Source: Azospirillum sp. CAG:239
GTDB lineage: Bacteria > Pseudomonadota > Alphaproteobacteria > RF32 > CAG-239
Length of the DNA stretch: 64,000 bases
Direction of reading: 5' to 3'
Assembly: GCA_000436375.1 (NCBI GenBank)
Contig: FR885511.1
Span: forward strand, 62,001-126,000
The number at the start of each line of letters is the position of its first letter. Positions within the stretch are counted from its first letter, which is position 1. This document shows positions 8,601 through 15,453 of the stretch, piece by piece. Under the pieces are notes generated by a model, which was not told the DNA's origin, searched no databases, and saw nothing but the letters and a program-made list of their open reading frames with translations. The position numbers were made by a program, and so were the translations under genes.

Positions 8601-8777
8601 TGCCAAAGGAAATGGTTAGTCCGATGGCGGAGTGTCGAAACTCCTTATAGAGAACCAATTATAACCTCCATTCGTGGAGGATGACGCGAAATAAGCCGCT
8701 TTTGCGGACGAATAAGCGTACTGTCTCTATACAGTTTCGAACTCCTCCGCTCTCATTTTGGGAGCGGTTTTGTTTTT
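8601..8777 (+). ncRNA. Structured RNA A upstream of HTH gene (novel family)
   Basis: RNA of about 175 nt with clear long-range structure. P1 is GGAGT (8629-8633) with ACTCC (8741-8745), a bulged G, then TCGAAAC (8635-8641) with GTTTCGA (8734-8740). P2 is TATAGAGA (8646-8653) with TCTCTATA (8724-8731). Inside are hairpin P3, CCTCCA-TTCG-TGGAGG (8665-8680), and arm P4, ACGC (8684-8687) with GCGT (8716-8719) enclosing CCGC-TTTT-GCGG. A terminator hairpin closes the RNA. Comparison with copy B shows at least eight paired compensatory changes in P1, P2 and P4, strong evidence that the structure is selected. The 5' strand GGAGT can also pair locally with ACTCC at 8640-8644, so two exclusive folds exist. 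Confidence 0.8.
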
Positions 8778-8786
8778 AACAAAACC
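8747..8786 (+). terminator. Intrinsic terminator / attenuator of RNA A
   Basis: CCGCTCTC (8747-8754) pairs with GGGAGCGG (8760-8767) around loop ATTTT and is followed by TTTTGTTTTT, a textbook terminator. It overlaps a second, exclusive hairpin, GGTTTTGTT (8766-8774) with AACAAAACC (8778-8786). GCGGAG at 8627-8632 could also pair with CTCCGC at 8745-8750 and disrupt it. The HTH start codon lies 26 nt past the U-tract, so read-through would be needed for the gene unless it has its own promoter. Confidence 0.75.
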
Positions 8787-8802
8787 TTTTATGGAGGAAG
8801 TT

Positions 8803-9036
8803 ATGGAAAATAAAATCAGAAAACAGAATTTGCGGCGGCTGCGTTCGGAATACGGCGAAAGTTTTCGCCGGGCTTTGGCGGAGCAGAGGCTGACGCCGGA
8901 AGAGTTCAGCGCGCAAAGCGAGATACCGCTGAATGTCGTTGAAGAGCACTTAAACGGCCAACGGCGCTTTCTTGGCGAAATAAACAATATTTGCTTTTGC
9001 CTGAACAAGCGCATGAAAATAGAACTGGTCGATTAA
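8803..9036 (+). CDS. Small XRE-like HTH protein, copy A
   Basis: A 77-residue basic protein consisting of little more than one helix-turn-helix. Residues 21-56 (FRRALAEQRLTPEEFSAQ onward, with SEIPLNVVEEHLNGQRR) read as the XRE pattern of helix, LTPEEFS, turn, recognition helix and NGQRR. The C-terminus INNICFCLNKRMKIEL matches the closing helices. It should bind DNA, although an RNA partner is possible given the structured RNA in front. The start at 8803 follows GGAGG (8793-8797). It is about 91% identical by eye (70 of 77) to copy B at 31581-31814. A bidirectional terminator follows. Targets are unknown; autoregulation with its RNA leader is an inference. Confidence 0.75.
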   Translation: MENKIRKQNLRRLRSEYGESFRRALAEQRLTPEEFSAQSEIPLNVVEEHLNGQRRFLGEINNICFCLNKRMKIELVD

Positions 9037-9038
9037 AA

Positions 9039-9066
9039 AAACGCCGCAATTTATATTGCGGCGTTT
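9039..9066. terminator. Bidirectional terminator between HTH A and nth
   Basis: ACGCCGCAA (9041-9049) pairs perfectly with TTGCGGCGT (9056-9064) around a six-base loop, with A-tract before and TTTT after. It can stop both convergent transcripts. Confidence 0.85.
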
Positions 9067-9068
9067 TG

Positions 9069-9704
9069 CTAAATCCGTTTATCCGGACAATGGCAGTAAG
9101 CGGCAATCGGGCATTCGGCGCAATCCGGCCGCTGGGCCTTGCAGATATAGCGTCCGAACAGCACCAGCCAGTGATTGGCGTTTTTGGCATAGTTGGCGGG
9201 CAGGACTTTCAACAGGTCTTTTTCTATCTCCAGCGGGGTTTTGCCGCGGCTGAAGTCAAGCCGGTGCGAAATGCGCATGACATGTGTGTCGACGGCCAGC
9301 GTCGGTTCGCCGAACCAGACGTTTAAGACGACGTTGGCTGTTTTGCGTCCGACCCCGGCGAGGCTTTCCAAAGCTTCGCGGTTATGCGGAACTTCGCCGC
9401 CGTATTTGTCGACCAGATCTTTGCTCAGAGCCATGATGCTTTTGGCCTTGTTGTTGAACAGGCCGATTGTTTTAATGTATTCTTTGAGTTTGTCGATGCC
9501 GAGAGCAAGCATTTTCTGCGGGGTGTCGGCAACGGCAAACAGGGCTTTGGTCGCTTTGTTGACGCCTTTGTCGGTGGCCTGTGCGGACAGAACGACCGCT
9601 ACCAGCAGCGTGTAGGCGTTTTGGTAGTCGAGTTCGCAGCGCGGATTGGGATCGCGCTGATTGAAGATGTCCATAATCTCCATAATTTCTTTTTTGCTGC
9701 GCAT
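9069..9704 (-). CDS. nth: Endonuclease III
   Basis: DNA glycosylase/AP-lyase removing oxidised pyrimidines in base-excision repair. The 211-residue product has the helix-hairpin-helix ESLAGVGRKTANVVL (about 110-126) with the catalytic lysine expected in it, the catalytic aspartate in VDTHVMRISHRL, and the C-terminal [4Fe-4S] loop with four cysteines in the pattern C-x6-C-x2-C-x5-C (CKAQRPDCAECPIAAYC). The ATG overlaps the tsaD stop codon by one base (TAATG), so the two genes are translationally coupled. It converges on HTH gene A. Confidence 0.95.
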   Translation of the reverse strand: MRSKKEIMEIMDIFNQRDPNPRCELDYQNAYTLLVAVVLSAQATDKGVNKATKALFAVADTPQKMLALGIDKLKEYIKTIGLFNNKAKSIMALSKDLVDKYGGEVPHNREALESLAGVGRKTANVVLNVWFGEPTLAVDTHVMRISHRLDFSRGKTPLEIEKDLLKVLPANYAKNANHWLVLFGRYICKAQRPDCAECPIAAYCHCPDKRI

Positions 9705-10780
9705 TATGCTTTTACTCCTCCGGCTCCGGCGGCTTTGGGCGCTTTATCGTCCAGCGGCCAACGGGGACGCGGCTTGATATCAAGGTCGTTGACGTAGCCT
9801 TTGGCGAATCTTTCCAATCCGGCCCAGGCAATCATTACGCCGTTGTCAGTACAGAAACGTATCGGCGGGGCGGAAAATTCCAGACCGTTTTTGTCGGCCA
9901 GTTCTTTAAGTTTGCCGCGCAGAAACGTGTTGGCCGCTACGCCGCCGGAAACGACCAGATCTTTGCCCTGAGGATAGTTTTGTTTGAAATAGGCGATTGC
10001 CTTGGCAAGTTTGCGGGTCAGGCAGTCGGTGGCGGCAACCTGAAAGGCGGCGCAGATGTCGGCGGCTTCGCGTTTGCGCATGATGGCGTGTTCGATGCTG
10101 CCGTCTTCGGAATAGGATTCAATGATTTTGCGCACGGCGGTTTTCAAGCCGGAAAAAGAAAGGTTGCAGTCGCCGGAACCAATCAGCGGACGGGGCAGAA
10201 CAAAACGGTCGGGATTGCCGACGGCGGCCATTTTTTCAATCATCGGGCCGCCCGGATAGCCGAGCCCGAGCATTTTGGCTACTTTGTCGAAAGCTTCGCC
10301 TGCCGCGTCGTCAATGGTGGTGCCGAGACGTTCGTATTCGCCGACATCCTTAACGACCAGAATCTGACAGTGGCCGCCGGAAACCAGAAGCAGCAGGTAG
10401 GGATAGCATACGTCGCTGGTCAGGCGGGCGGCAAGCGCGTGGCCTTCCAGATGATTGACGGCGACAAACGGTTTGTTCAGAGCCAGGGCCAGAGCTTTGG
10501 CCGCCATGACGCCGACGACGACCCCCCCGATGAGGCCGGGACCGGAAGAAGCGGCAATTGCGTCGACGTCCTCCAGCTTTATGCCGGCGCGTTTGACGCA
10601 GAGTTCGATTATCTCGTCAATATGTTCAAGATGCGAACGGGCGGCAATTTCGGGAACCACGCCTCCGAAAGCCTTATGTTCTTCCTGAGAAAGCAGACTT
10701 TCGCCCAGAATTTCGCGCTTGTCGCTGACAATGGCGGCGGCGGTTTCGTCACAGCTGCTTTCTATTCCTAAAACTATCAT
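9704..10780 (-). CDS. tsaD: tRNA N6-adenosine threonylcarbamoyltransferase
   Basis: Universal enzyme that transfers the threonylcarbamoyl group from TC-AMP to A37 of ANN-decoding tRNAs, acting with TsaB and TsaE. The 358-residue protein begins with the family signature LGIESSCDETAAAIV, has the metal-binding HLEGH motif (NHLEGHALAA), the SGGH loop and the nucleotide-binding GVAANTFLR near the C-terminus. The length is normal. It is the first gene of a tsaD-nth unit on the minus strand, divergent from the Mic60 homolog with about 110 bp between them. Confidence 0.96.
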   Translation of the reverse strand: MIVLGIESSCDETAAAIVSDKREILGESLLSQEEHKAFGGVVPEIAARSHLEHIDEIIELCVKRAGIKLEDVDAIAASSGPGLIGGVVVGVMAAKALALALNKPFVAVNHLEGHALAARLTSDVCYPYLLLLVSGGHCQILVVKDVGEYERLGTTIDDAAGEAFDKVAKMLGLGYPGGPMIEKMAAVGNPDRFVLPRPLIGSGDCNLSFSGLKTAVRKIIESYSEDGSIEHAIMRKREAADICAAFQVAATDCLTRKLAKAIAYFKQNYPQGKDLVVSGGVAANTFLRGKLKELADKNGLEFSAPPIRFCTDNGVMIAWAGLERFAKGYVNDLDIKPRPRWPLDDKAPKAAGAGGVKA

Positions 10781-10891
10781 CCGAATATCCTAAAATCTGT
10801 TGCAGTTTTTGCAAATTCTTAATACATTATAGGCATAGTAATAAACTATAAATGAAAAATTGCCAAGAATTATCAGCAAAAGGATTGAGAA

Positions 10892-11923
10892 ATGGTCAAA
10901 ACCGAGGATTCCGGGACGAAAGAGAAACCTGCCGCGGAAAAAATGCCGAAGGCCGGGGTTTCCAAACTGAAACTGTTTGTCTGGCTGGTCGTTATTTTGG
11001 CCGTTATCGGAGCGGCGGCTTATCCGCAGGCGGTTAAAAAGGCCTATGTCTATCTGGAAGAACTGCACCGTCGGAATGCCGTGCAGGAGCCTGACCCGCT
11101 GGAAACGCTGCGGCAGGAAGTCGGTTCTTTGCAGCGACAGCTGGCGGATATGCAGTACAGGCTGGAGAATCAGGCGCCGACGACCGCAAACGTCATGATT
11201 GACGACGAATCGCTGGCCGAAATGAAGGACAGGCTGAACGCTATTGAAAAGCAAAATCTGAACGTGATTGATTCCAAGGCCGACGTGGCACTTGTGCTCG
11301 GGCTTCTGACCAGAATGGACAAAGCCGAAGCGCAGATGGGCAAGTTGGCGAAAATTTCCGACGACGGAGCGCTGATTTTGAGCGCAACCATGATGATTAA
11401 GGAAGCGGCTGCCAAGGGCGAGCCTTTTGCATATGAGGCTGAGGTTCTTGACCTTTTGGCCAGAGGCGATGAGAAAATCAGCCAGCCGGTGGCGGAAATC
11501 GTCAAATACGCGCCGCAGGGAATCAAATCAAAAAAGACGCTGACTGACGGTTTTAACAAAATTTACACCGAACTGCTCGAACAACAGAAAGAAGAGTTTG
11601 CCAAAACCTGGAAGGACCGTCTGAACAGCAAGCTGAACGAGATTATCAAGGTCAAACGGGTTAAGGAAGAGGCTCCGGAATTTGAAGAAGACAAGGTTCT
11701 CGAAAAGGCCAAAAAACTGGTTGATGCAGGCAAAATCGCCAAGGCCGTCAGCCTGCTTGACGAAGCGCAGCACAAAGATGCCGCGGCCGATGCCGCCTTG
11801 AGCGGCTGGATGTCCGAAGCACGGGCAAGAATTGAATTTGACAGAGCGGTGAGCCGGATTTCCACTCATTCGCTGGCTTTGATGAAAGTGAACTATCTTA
11901 AAGGAGAGACCAACCATGACTAG
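10892..11923 (+). CDS. Mic60/mitofilin-like inner-membrane protein
   Basis: Candidate alphaproteobacterial Mic60, the family related to the mitochondrial cristae-junction protein mitofilin, which deforms the inner membrane and can tether it to the outer membrane. The layout fits: cytoplasmic N-terminus, one transmembrane helix (about 27-46, LFVWLVVILAVIGAAAY), a coiled coil around 66-105 and 115-150, and a mostly helical C-terminal mitofilin-like region. Sequence alone is weakly conserved, so the call leans on layout and on the directly following HemY-like gene, its usual partner. hemC and hemD, which often precede it, are absent here. It overlaps hemY by 8 nt. Confidence 0.7.
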   Translation: MVKTEDSGTKEKPAAEKMPKAGVSKLKLFVWLVVILAVIGAAAYPQAVKKAYVYLEELHRRNAVQEPDPLETLRQEVGSLQRQLADMQYRLENQAPTTANVMIDDESLAEMKDRLNAIEKQNLNVIDSKADVALVLGLLTRMDKAEAQMGKLAKISDDGALILSATMMIKEAAAKGEPFAYEAEVLDLLARGDEKISQPVAEIVKYAPQGIKSKKTLTDGFNKIYTELLEQQKEEFAKTWKDRLNSKLNEIIKVKRVKEEAPEFEEDKVLEKAKKLVDAGKIAKAVSLLDEAQHKDAAADAALSGWMSEARARIEFDRAVSRISTHSLALMKVNYLKGETNHD

Positions 11924-13343
11924 AAAAATTTCGTCTTTTATTTTTATTGGTCTGATTTTTACATTAGCCGTGTGGATGTCGGATAAAAACAGCGTGATTA
12001 CCGTGGACTGGCGCGGTTATGTCAACCGCTTTTCCATTCCGGAAGCGATGCTGCTGGTATTGGTTTTTGTGGCAGTAGTTGATTTCCTGAACCGGATTTT
12101 GCGCAAGCTGGTCATGGCTCAGGTAAAGGAAACCTACCGCTATAATTTGGGCAATACGGTCAACGAAGGCGAGGCGATTAACGTGCTGGCAGACAAAATC
12201 AGCGAAAAAATCGTCATCAACCGCCATGATTTTGACAATTCGCTGCTGTTGGTGCTGCGGACGATGACAAGCATTACCGCCGGCGACATGAAAGAAGCCC
12301 GCATGAATTTGCGCGCGCTGAAAAAACTTATCGGCAACGACCCGATAATCGATTTGCTGAAGATGAAGATTTACAAGGGCGAAAAAGATTTTGACAAGAT
12401 GGAAAAACTCTCCGCCAAAATCATGAAAAACGAAGATATCCGGCTGGTCGGCATGAAAGCCGCGGTTGAAGCGCAGATGCAGAAAAAAGAGTTTGCCGAG
12501 GCGCTGGCAACGGCAAACAAGGCTTTCGAACTTCGCCAGGATCTGTACTGGGTCATTGAAAGCGCTTTTGAACTTCGCGCCAAAGCCGGAGATTGGGACG
12601 GCGCTTTGCAAGTGCTCTCTTCGGGGATTAAGAAAAAAATTATTCCGCAGGACAAGTTTAAACGCCTGAAAGCCATTGTGCTGTTTGAAATGGCGCTGGA
12701 AGCTCAGAAAAAAGGCGACGACGTCAATTTCTTCAGGCTTTGTTCGCAGGCGATTGAATGTGACGAAACGCTGGTTCCGGCCGCGGTGGCCATGGCCCGC
12801 TATTATGTGGCGAACGACAATCAGTTCCGCAAGGCGGCAAAGGTTCTGTTGAATGCCTGGGCAAAAAATCCGACTGCTGACGTGGCTTACGAATATCTGA
12901 AGCTGTATCCGAAAGATGACATTACCGCCAAAATCCAGCGGATGGAAACTTTGTCGCAGACTAACGTTCTGCGTCCGTCGCTGAACAACATTATTCTGGC
13001 CGAGCTGGCGACCGAAGCGGGATTGTGGGGCAAGGCCAAAGCCGAAATAGAAATGTTCCTGATTAACAATCCGGCAACCAAGAAGCTGGCGGGAATGATT
13101 TCGAAATATGAGAAATTCAGCAACAATGACAAGAAGGAAGCGGCCAAATGGAAAGAAAAAGAAGCCAGCTGTGCCGATGACGCGATGTGGGTTTGCGACG
13201 AATGCGGTCATGCTTCCGCGGAATGGGAAGCCGTTTGTCCGCACTGTAACGCTTTTGGCCAGAGCCATTGGCGGCTCTATGTCGAAAAAGCCAAAAATGA
13301 GCCGGTTGTCGAGGTTCAGGCTGCGGACGACGACGACGAATAG
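11916..13343 (+). CDS. HemY-like TPR membrane protein
   Basis: Protein of the HemY N-terminal/COG3898 family found with tetrapyrrole or Mic60 genes; despite the name, no catalytic role in haem synthesis is established. Two N-terminal transmembrane helices (about 6-22 and 42-60) are followed by helical repeat units of TPR character (FAEALATANKAFELR, DGALQVLSSGI, KAAKVLLNAWAKNP). The C-terminus carries an additional zinc-ribbon-like CDECG-CPHC cluster at about 428-446 and an acidic tail. The start overlaps the Mic60 gene (ATGACTAG), so expression is coupled. A strong terminator follows the stop. Confidence 0.75.
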   Translation: MTRKISSFIFIGLIFTLAVWMSDKNSVITVDWRGYVNRFSIPEAMLLVLVFVAVVDFLNRILRKLVMAQVKETYRYNLGNTVNEGEAINVLADKISEKIVINRHDFDNSLLLVLRTMTSITAGDMKEARMNLRALKKLIGNDPIIDLLKMKIYKGEKDFDKMEKLSAKIMKNEDIRLVGMKAAVEAQMQKKEFAEALATANKAFELRQDLYWVIESAFELRAKAGDWDGALQVLSSGIKKKIIPQDKFKRLKAIVLFEMALEAQKKGDDVNFFRLCSQAIECDETLVPAAVAMARYYVANDNQFRKAAKVLLNAWAKNPTADVAYEYLKLYPKDDITAKIQRMETLSQTNVLRPSLNNIILAELATEAGLWGKAKAEIEMFLINNPATKKLAGMISKYEKFSNNDKKEAAKWKEKEASCADDAMWVCDECGHASAEWEAVCPHCNAFGQSHWRLYVEKAKNEPVVEVQAADDDDE

Positions 13344-13357
13344 CTTTTATCTGGTCA

Positions 13358-13391
13358 CAGCCGGCAGGTGTTTTCCGCCGGCTGTTTTTTT
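13358..13391 (+). terminator. Terminator after hemY-like gene
   Basis: CAGCCGGC (13358-13365) pairs with GCCGGCTG (13377-13384) and is followed by seven T. The next gene begins 14 nt further on, so its promoter must lie within or before this hairpin, or it depends on read-through. Confidence 0.8.
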
Positions 13392-13404
13392 AACGGGGTT
13401 AACA

Positions 13405-14802
13405 ATGAAAAACGAAGAACTGAAAAAAATCTGGGCCGAAAAGTTTAAGCAGGTTCCCGGCATTCTGGAAAACGTCAGGCAGGTAAAATCAGCGGCAACG
13501 GCTTTTAATACCAATGTTGATGCGGTGCTGAAACTGAAGGGCGCCGATTTGGAAAAACTGATTGCTGCGGAAAAGCTTTCGCTTCGGGATCTGACAAATA
13601 TTGAAAGAACCAAGCTGCTGGCGCCGTCAGACGTCGTTAAGGGTATTTTCAAATGTTTTAAAAGCGGCATTGCCGAGGAATGGCTGACCGAAGATAAGAC
13701 CGTTTATGACTGGATGGTTAAAAATCTGGGGTATGACCGTTTGCAAATGGGCGGTCAGGGCGGCATTGTCGCCAATGCGCTGGCGGTGGCCGGCGTCGGC
13801 AAAGTCATTGCCCATACCAATTCGCTGCCGAAGCTGCAGGCCGACCAGTTTTTGAAACTGGATAATCTGGTTTCCTATGACGAAAGAGGCGTTGAAAAAC
13901 CGGCCTGCAAGATTGATCGTCAGACCGATATTCCGCTGATTCACTGGATTATTGAGTTTGACAAGGACGACAGCGTAAGCGTTGACGGCGAAAAGTTCGT
14001 GTGCCCGAAGTCAAATCGTTTTATTGCAACTTATGATCCGTTGAATCTGCATTTGGTGGTTGACGAGAACTTTATCCGTGCGCTGAGCAAAGATAAGGCG
14101 GAATATATCGTTCTTTCCGGTTTTCATGCCCTTACGGAGCAAAATAACGGCGTTAAGCTGCAAGACGATATTCTGCCGATTATCAATGCCTGGAAAGTCC
14201 AGGGAAGCCTGATTCATCTGGAAATAGCCTCGACGCAGGACATTGCGGTTCGCCGGGCGCTGATTAGGAAGATTGCGCCGCTGGCTGATTCCATCGGCAT
14301 TAACGAGAGGGAAGCGATAGACATTCTGGAAGTTATCGGCGAGGAGAAACTGGCGGAAGAATGCAATGTCCATACGACGAGCGTCAATATGTTCAAGGCG
14401 CTGCTGAAAATCAAACATCGTATCGGGGCGCCGCGAATCCAACTGCATATGTTCGGGTTATATATAACGCTGACTGACAAAGGGTTCAGAATTTCACCGG
14501 AAGCCAATCTGCGCGGCATGATGCTGGCGGCAACCGTCGCTGCGGGCAAAGCCGGTACCGGCAATATCAACAAAGCTGAAAATCTGCTCTGGGCCTGCGG
14601 CCGCGAAGTTTCCGACGTCGGTTTGCGCGAACTGGCTGATTTGGCAGATTTTATCGGCAATGAGAAGCTGGTTGAAACCGGTATCGGTTCTTATGACGGT
14701 TTTGACGTCATTGCCCTGCCGACGATAATCATCGAAAAGCCGCTGACGCTGGTCGGCATGGGCGACACGATTTCTTCGCTGTCGCTTTTGGCCGCCAGAT
14801 AA
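13405..14802 (+). CDS. ADP-dependent glucokinase/phosphofructokinase family kinase
   Basis: Ribokinase-fold sugar kinase of the ADP-dependent family, using ADP instead of ATP to phosphorylate glucose or fructose 6-phosphate. The family is best known from euryarchaea and animals and is rare in bacteria. Evidence in the 465 residues: FNTNVDAV near residue 33 for the sugar-binding start, GGQGGIVAN at about 116-124, the NERE motif at about 300, and the C-terminal GMGDTISS (about 451-458), in which Asp is the catalytic base. The ATG at 13405 has no strong ribosome site; the long upstream open frame is a shadow of hemY. Whether the substrate is glucose or fructose 6-phosphate cannot be decided by eye. 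Confidence 0.8.
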   Translation: MKNEELKKIWAEKFKQVPGILENVRQVKSAATAFNTNVDAVLKLKGADLEKLIAAEKLSLRDLTNIERTKLLAPSDVVKGIFKCFKSGIAEEWLTEDKTVYDWMVKNLGYDRLQMGGQGGIVANALAVAGVGKVIAHTNSLPKLQADQFLKLDNLVSYDERGVEKPACKIDRQTDIPLIHWIIEFDKDDSVSVDGEKFVCPKSNRFIATYDPLNLHLVVDENFIRALSKDKAEYIVLSGFHALTEQNNGVKLQDDILPIINAWKVQGSLIHLEIASTQDIAVRRALIRKIAPLADSIGINEREAIDILEVIGEEKLAEECNVHTTSVNMFKALLKIKHRIGAPRIQLHMFGLYITLTDKGFRISPEANLRGMMLAATVAAGKAGTGNINKAENLLWACGREVSDVGLRELADLADFIGNEKLVETGIGSYDGFDVIALPTIIIEKPLTLVGMGDTISSLSLLAAR

Positions 14803-14820
14803 AGGCAACCGGGACAAGGC

Positions 14821-15453
14821 ATGCTGGCAAAACTGTCGGAATTAAACCGGAAATATGTTCAGAATAACGGCTTTGGTGCCGGCAAGGACGCATTTGTCTT
14901 TACCGACCGTTGTTCAAAACTGGTGTTGTCGGCGCCGCATGCCGTCAAAACGCAGCTTAACGGACAGGTCAAGGCCGCTGACTTGTTTACCGGTGCGCTG
15001 GCAGAGCTGGTCGGCGAAAACCGCGGTATCTCTACGCTTATCCGCACGGCTTATCTGGAGCGGGAATATCTGGCCGACGAATTTGTGAAGGAGAGAGATT
15101 TGTCCGGTCATTTCTTTCTGGATTTGCACGGCATGGTTGATCATGAGAATTTTGAATTGGCGGCCGGTACCGGGTTGTTGGAAGCCGACGCCTATGCCAA
15201 GGCACTCAAAGCCGTTGAAAAACTGGGTAAAAGCTATGGGCTGCGAATGGCGCTTAACCATCCCCATTATAGCGGAATCGCCGGAATGAAAGCCTTTACG
15301 GCGCGAATGCAGATACAGACCGGCAAACCGCAGGTATTGCAACTGGAAATCGGCCGCGCGTACAGGGATTTTTATGAAAGGCCGGAAAACGTAACGGCCA
15401 AAACGCTGCCGTTTTTGGCGGAACTGGCCGAAACGCTGGAAAACTGCCTTTAA
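14821..15453 (+). CDS. N-formylglutamate amidohydrolase-like hydrolase
   Basis: Probable zinc hydrolase resembling N-formylglutamate amidohydrolase. The 210-residue product has LSAPHAV (about 37-43), LDLHGM (about 101-106) and LQLEIGRAYRDF (about 174-185). These correspond to the PHAG, DxH and E-containing motifs that hold the metal in that family. The real substrate is unknown, and the pairing with an ADP-dependent kinase 18 nt upstream suggests co-expression rather than histidine degradation. Its TAA is shared with the stop of the convergent gene: the four bases TTAA at 15450-15453 end both. Confidence 0.6.
   Translation: MLAKLSELNRKYVQNNGFGAGKDAFVFTDRCSKLVLSAPHAVKTQLNGQVKAADLFTGALAELVGENRGISTLIRTAYLEREYLADEFVKERDLSGHFFLDLHGMVDHENFELAAGTGLLEADAYAKALKAVEKLGKSYGLRMALNHPHYSGIAGMKAFTARMQIQTGKPQVLQLEIGRAYRDFYERPENVTAKTLPFLAELAETLENCL

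Noticed and set aside
8612-8650. Possible leader peptide in RNA A (ATG at 8612) and in the matching place of RNA B
   Set aside because: The frames differ in length and amino acids between copies, the ribosome site spacing is too short, and the substitutions are explained by RNA pairing rather than coding.
8601-8760. tRNA- or tmRNA-like interpretation of RNA A because of a GTTTCGA string
   Set aside because: No acceptor/CCA, anticodon arm or T-loop in correct spacing; the string is the 3' strand of P1.
8601-9036. Type III toxin-antitoxin reading of the RNA plus terminator plus ORF arrangement
   Set aside because: The RNA has no tandem repeats and the protein is an XRE-like HTH, not a ToxN-type endoribonuclease.
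13108-13404. N-terminal 99-codon extension of the ADP-dependent kinase
   Set aside because: It is an overlapping frame of the hemY-like gene and crosses that gene's terminator.
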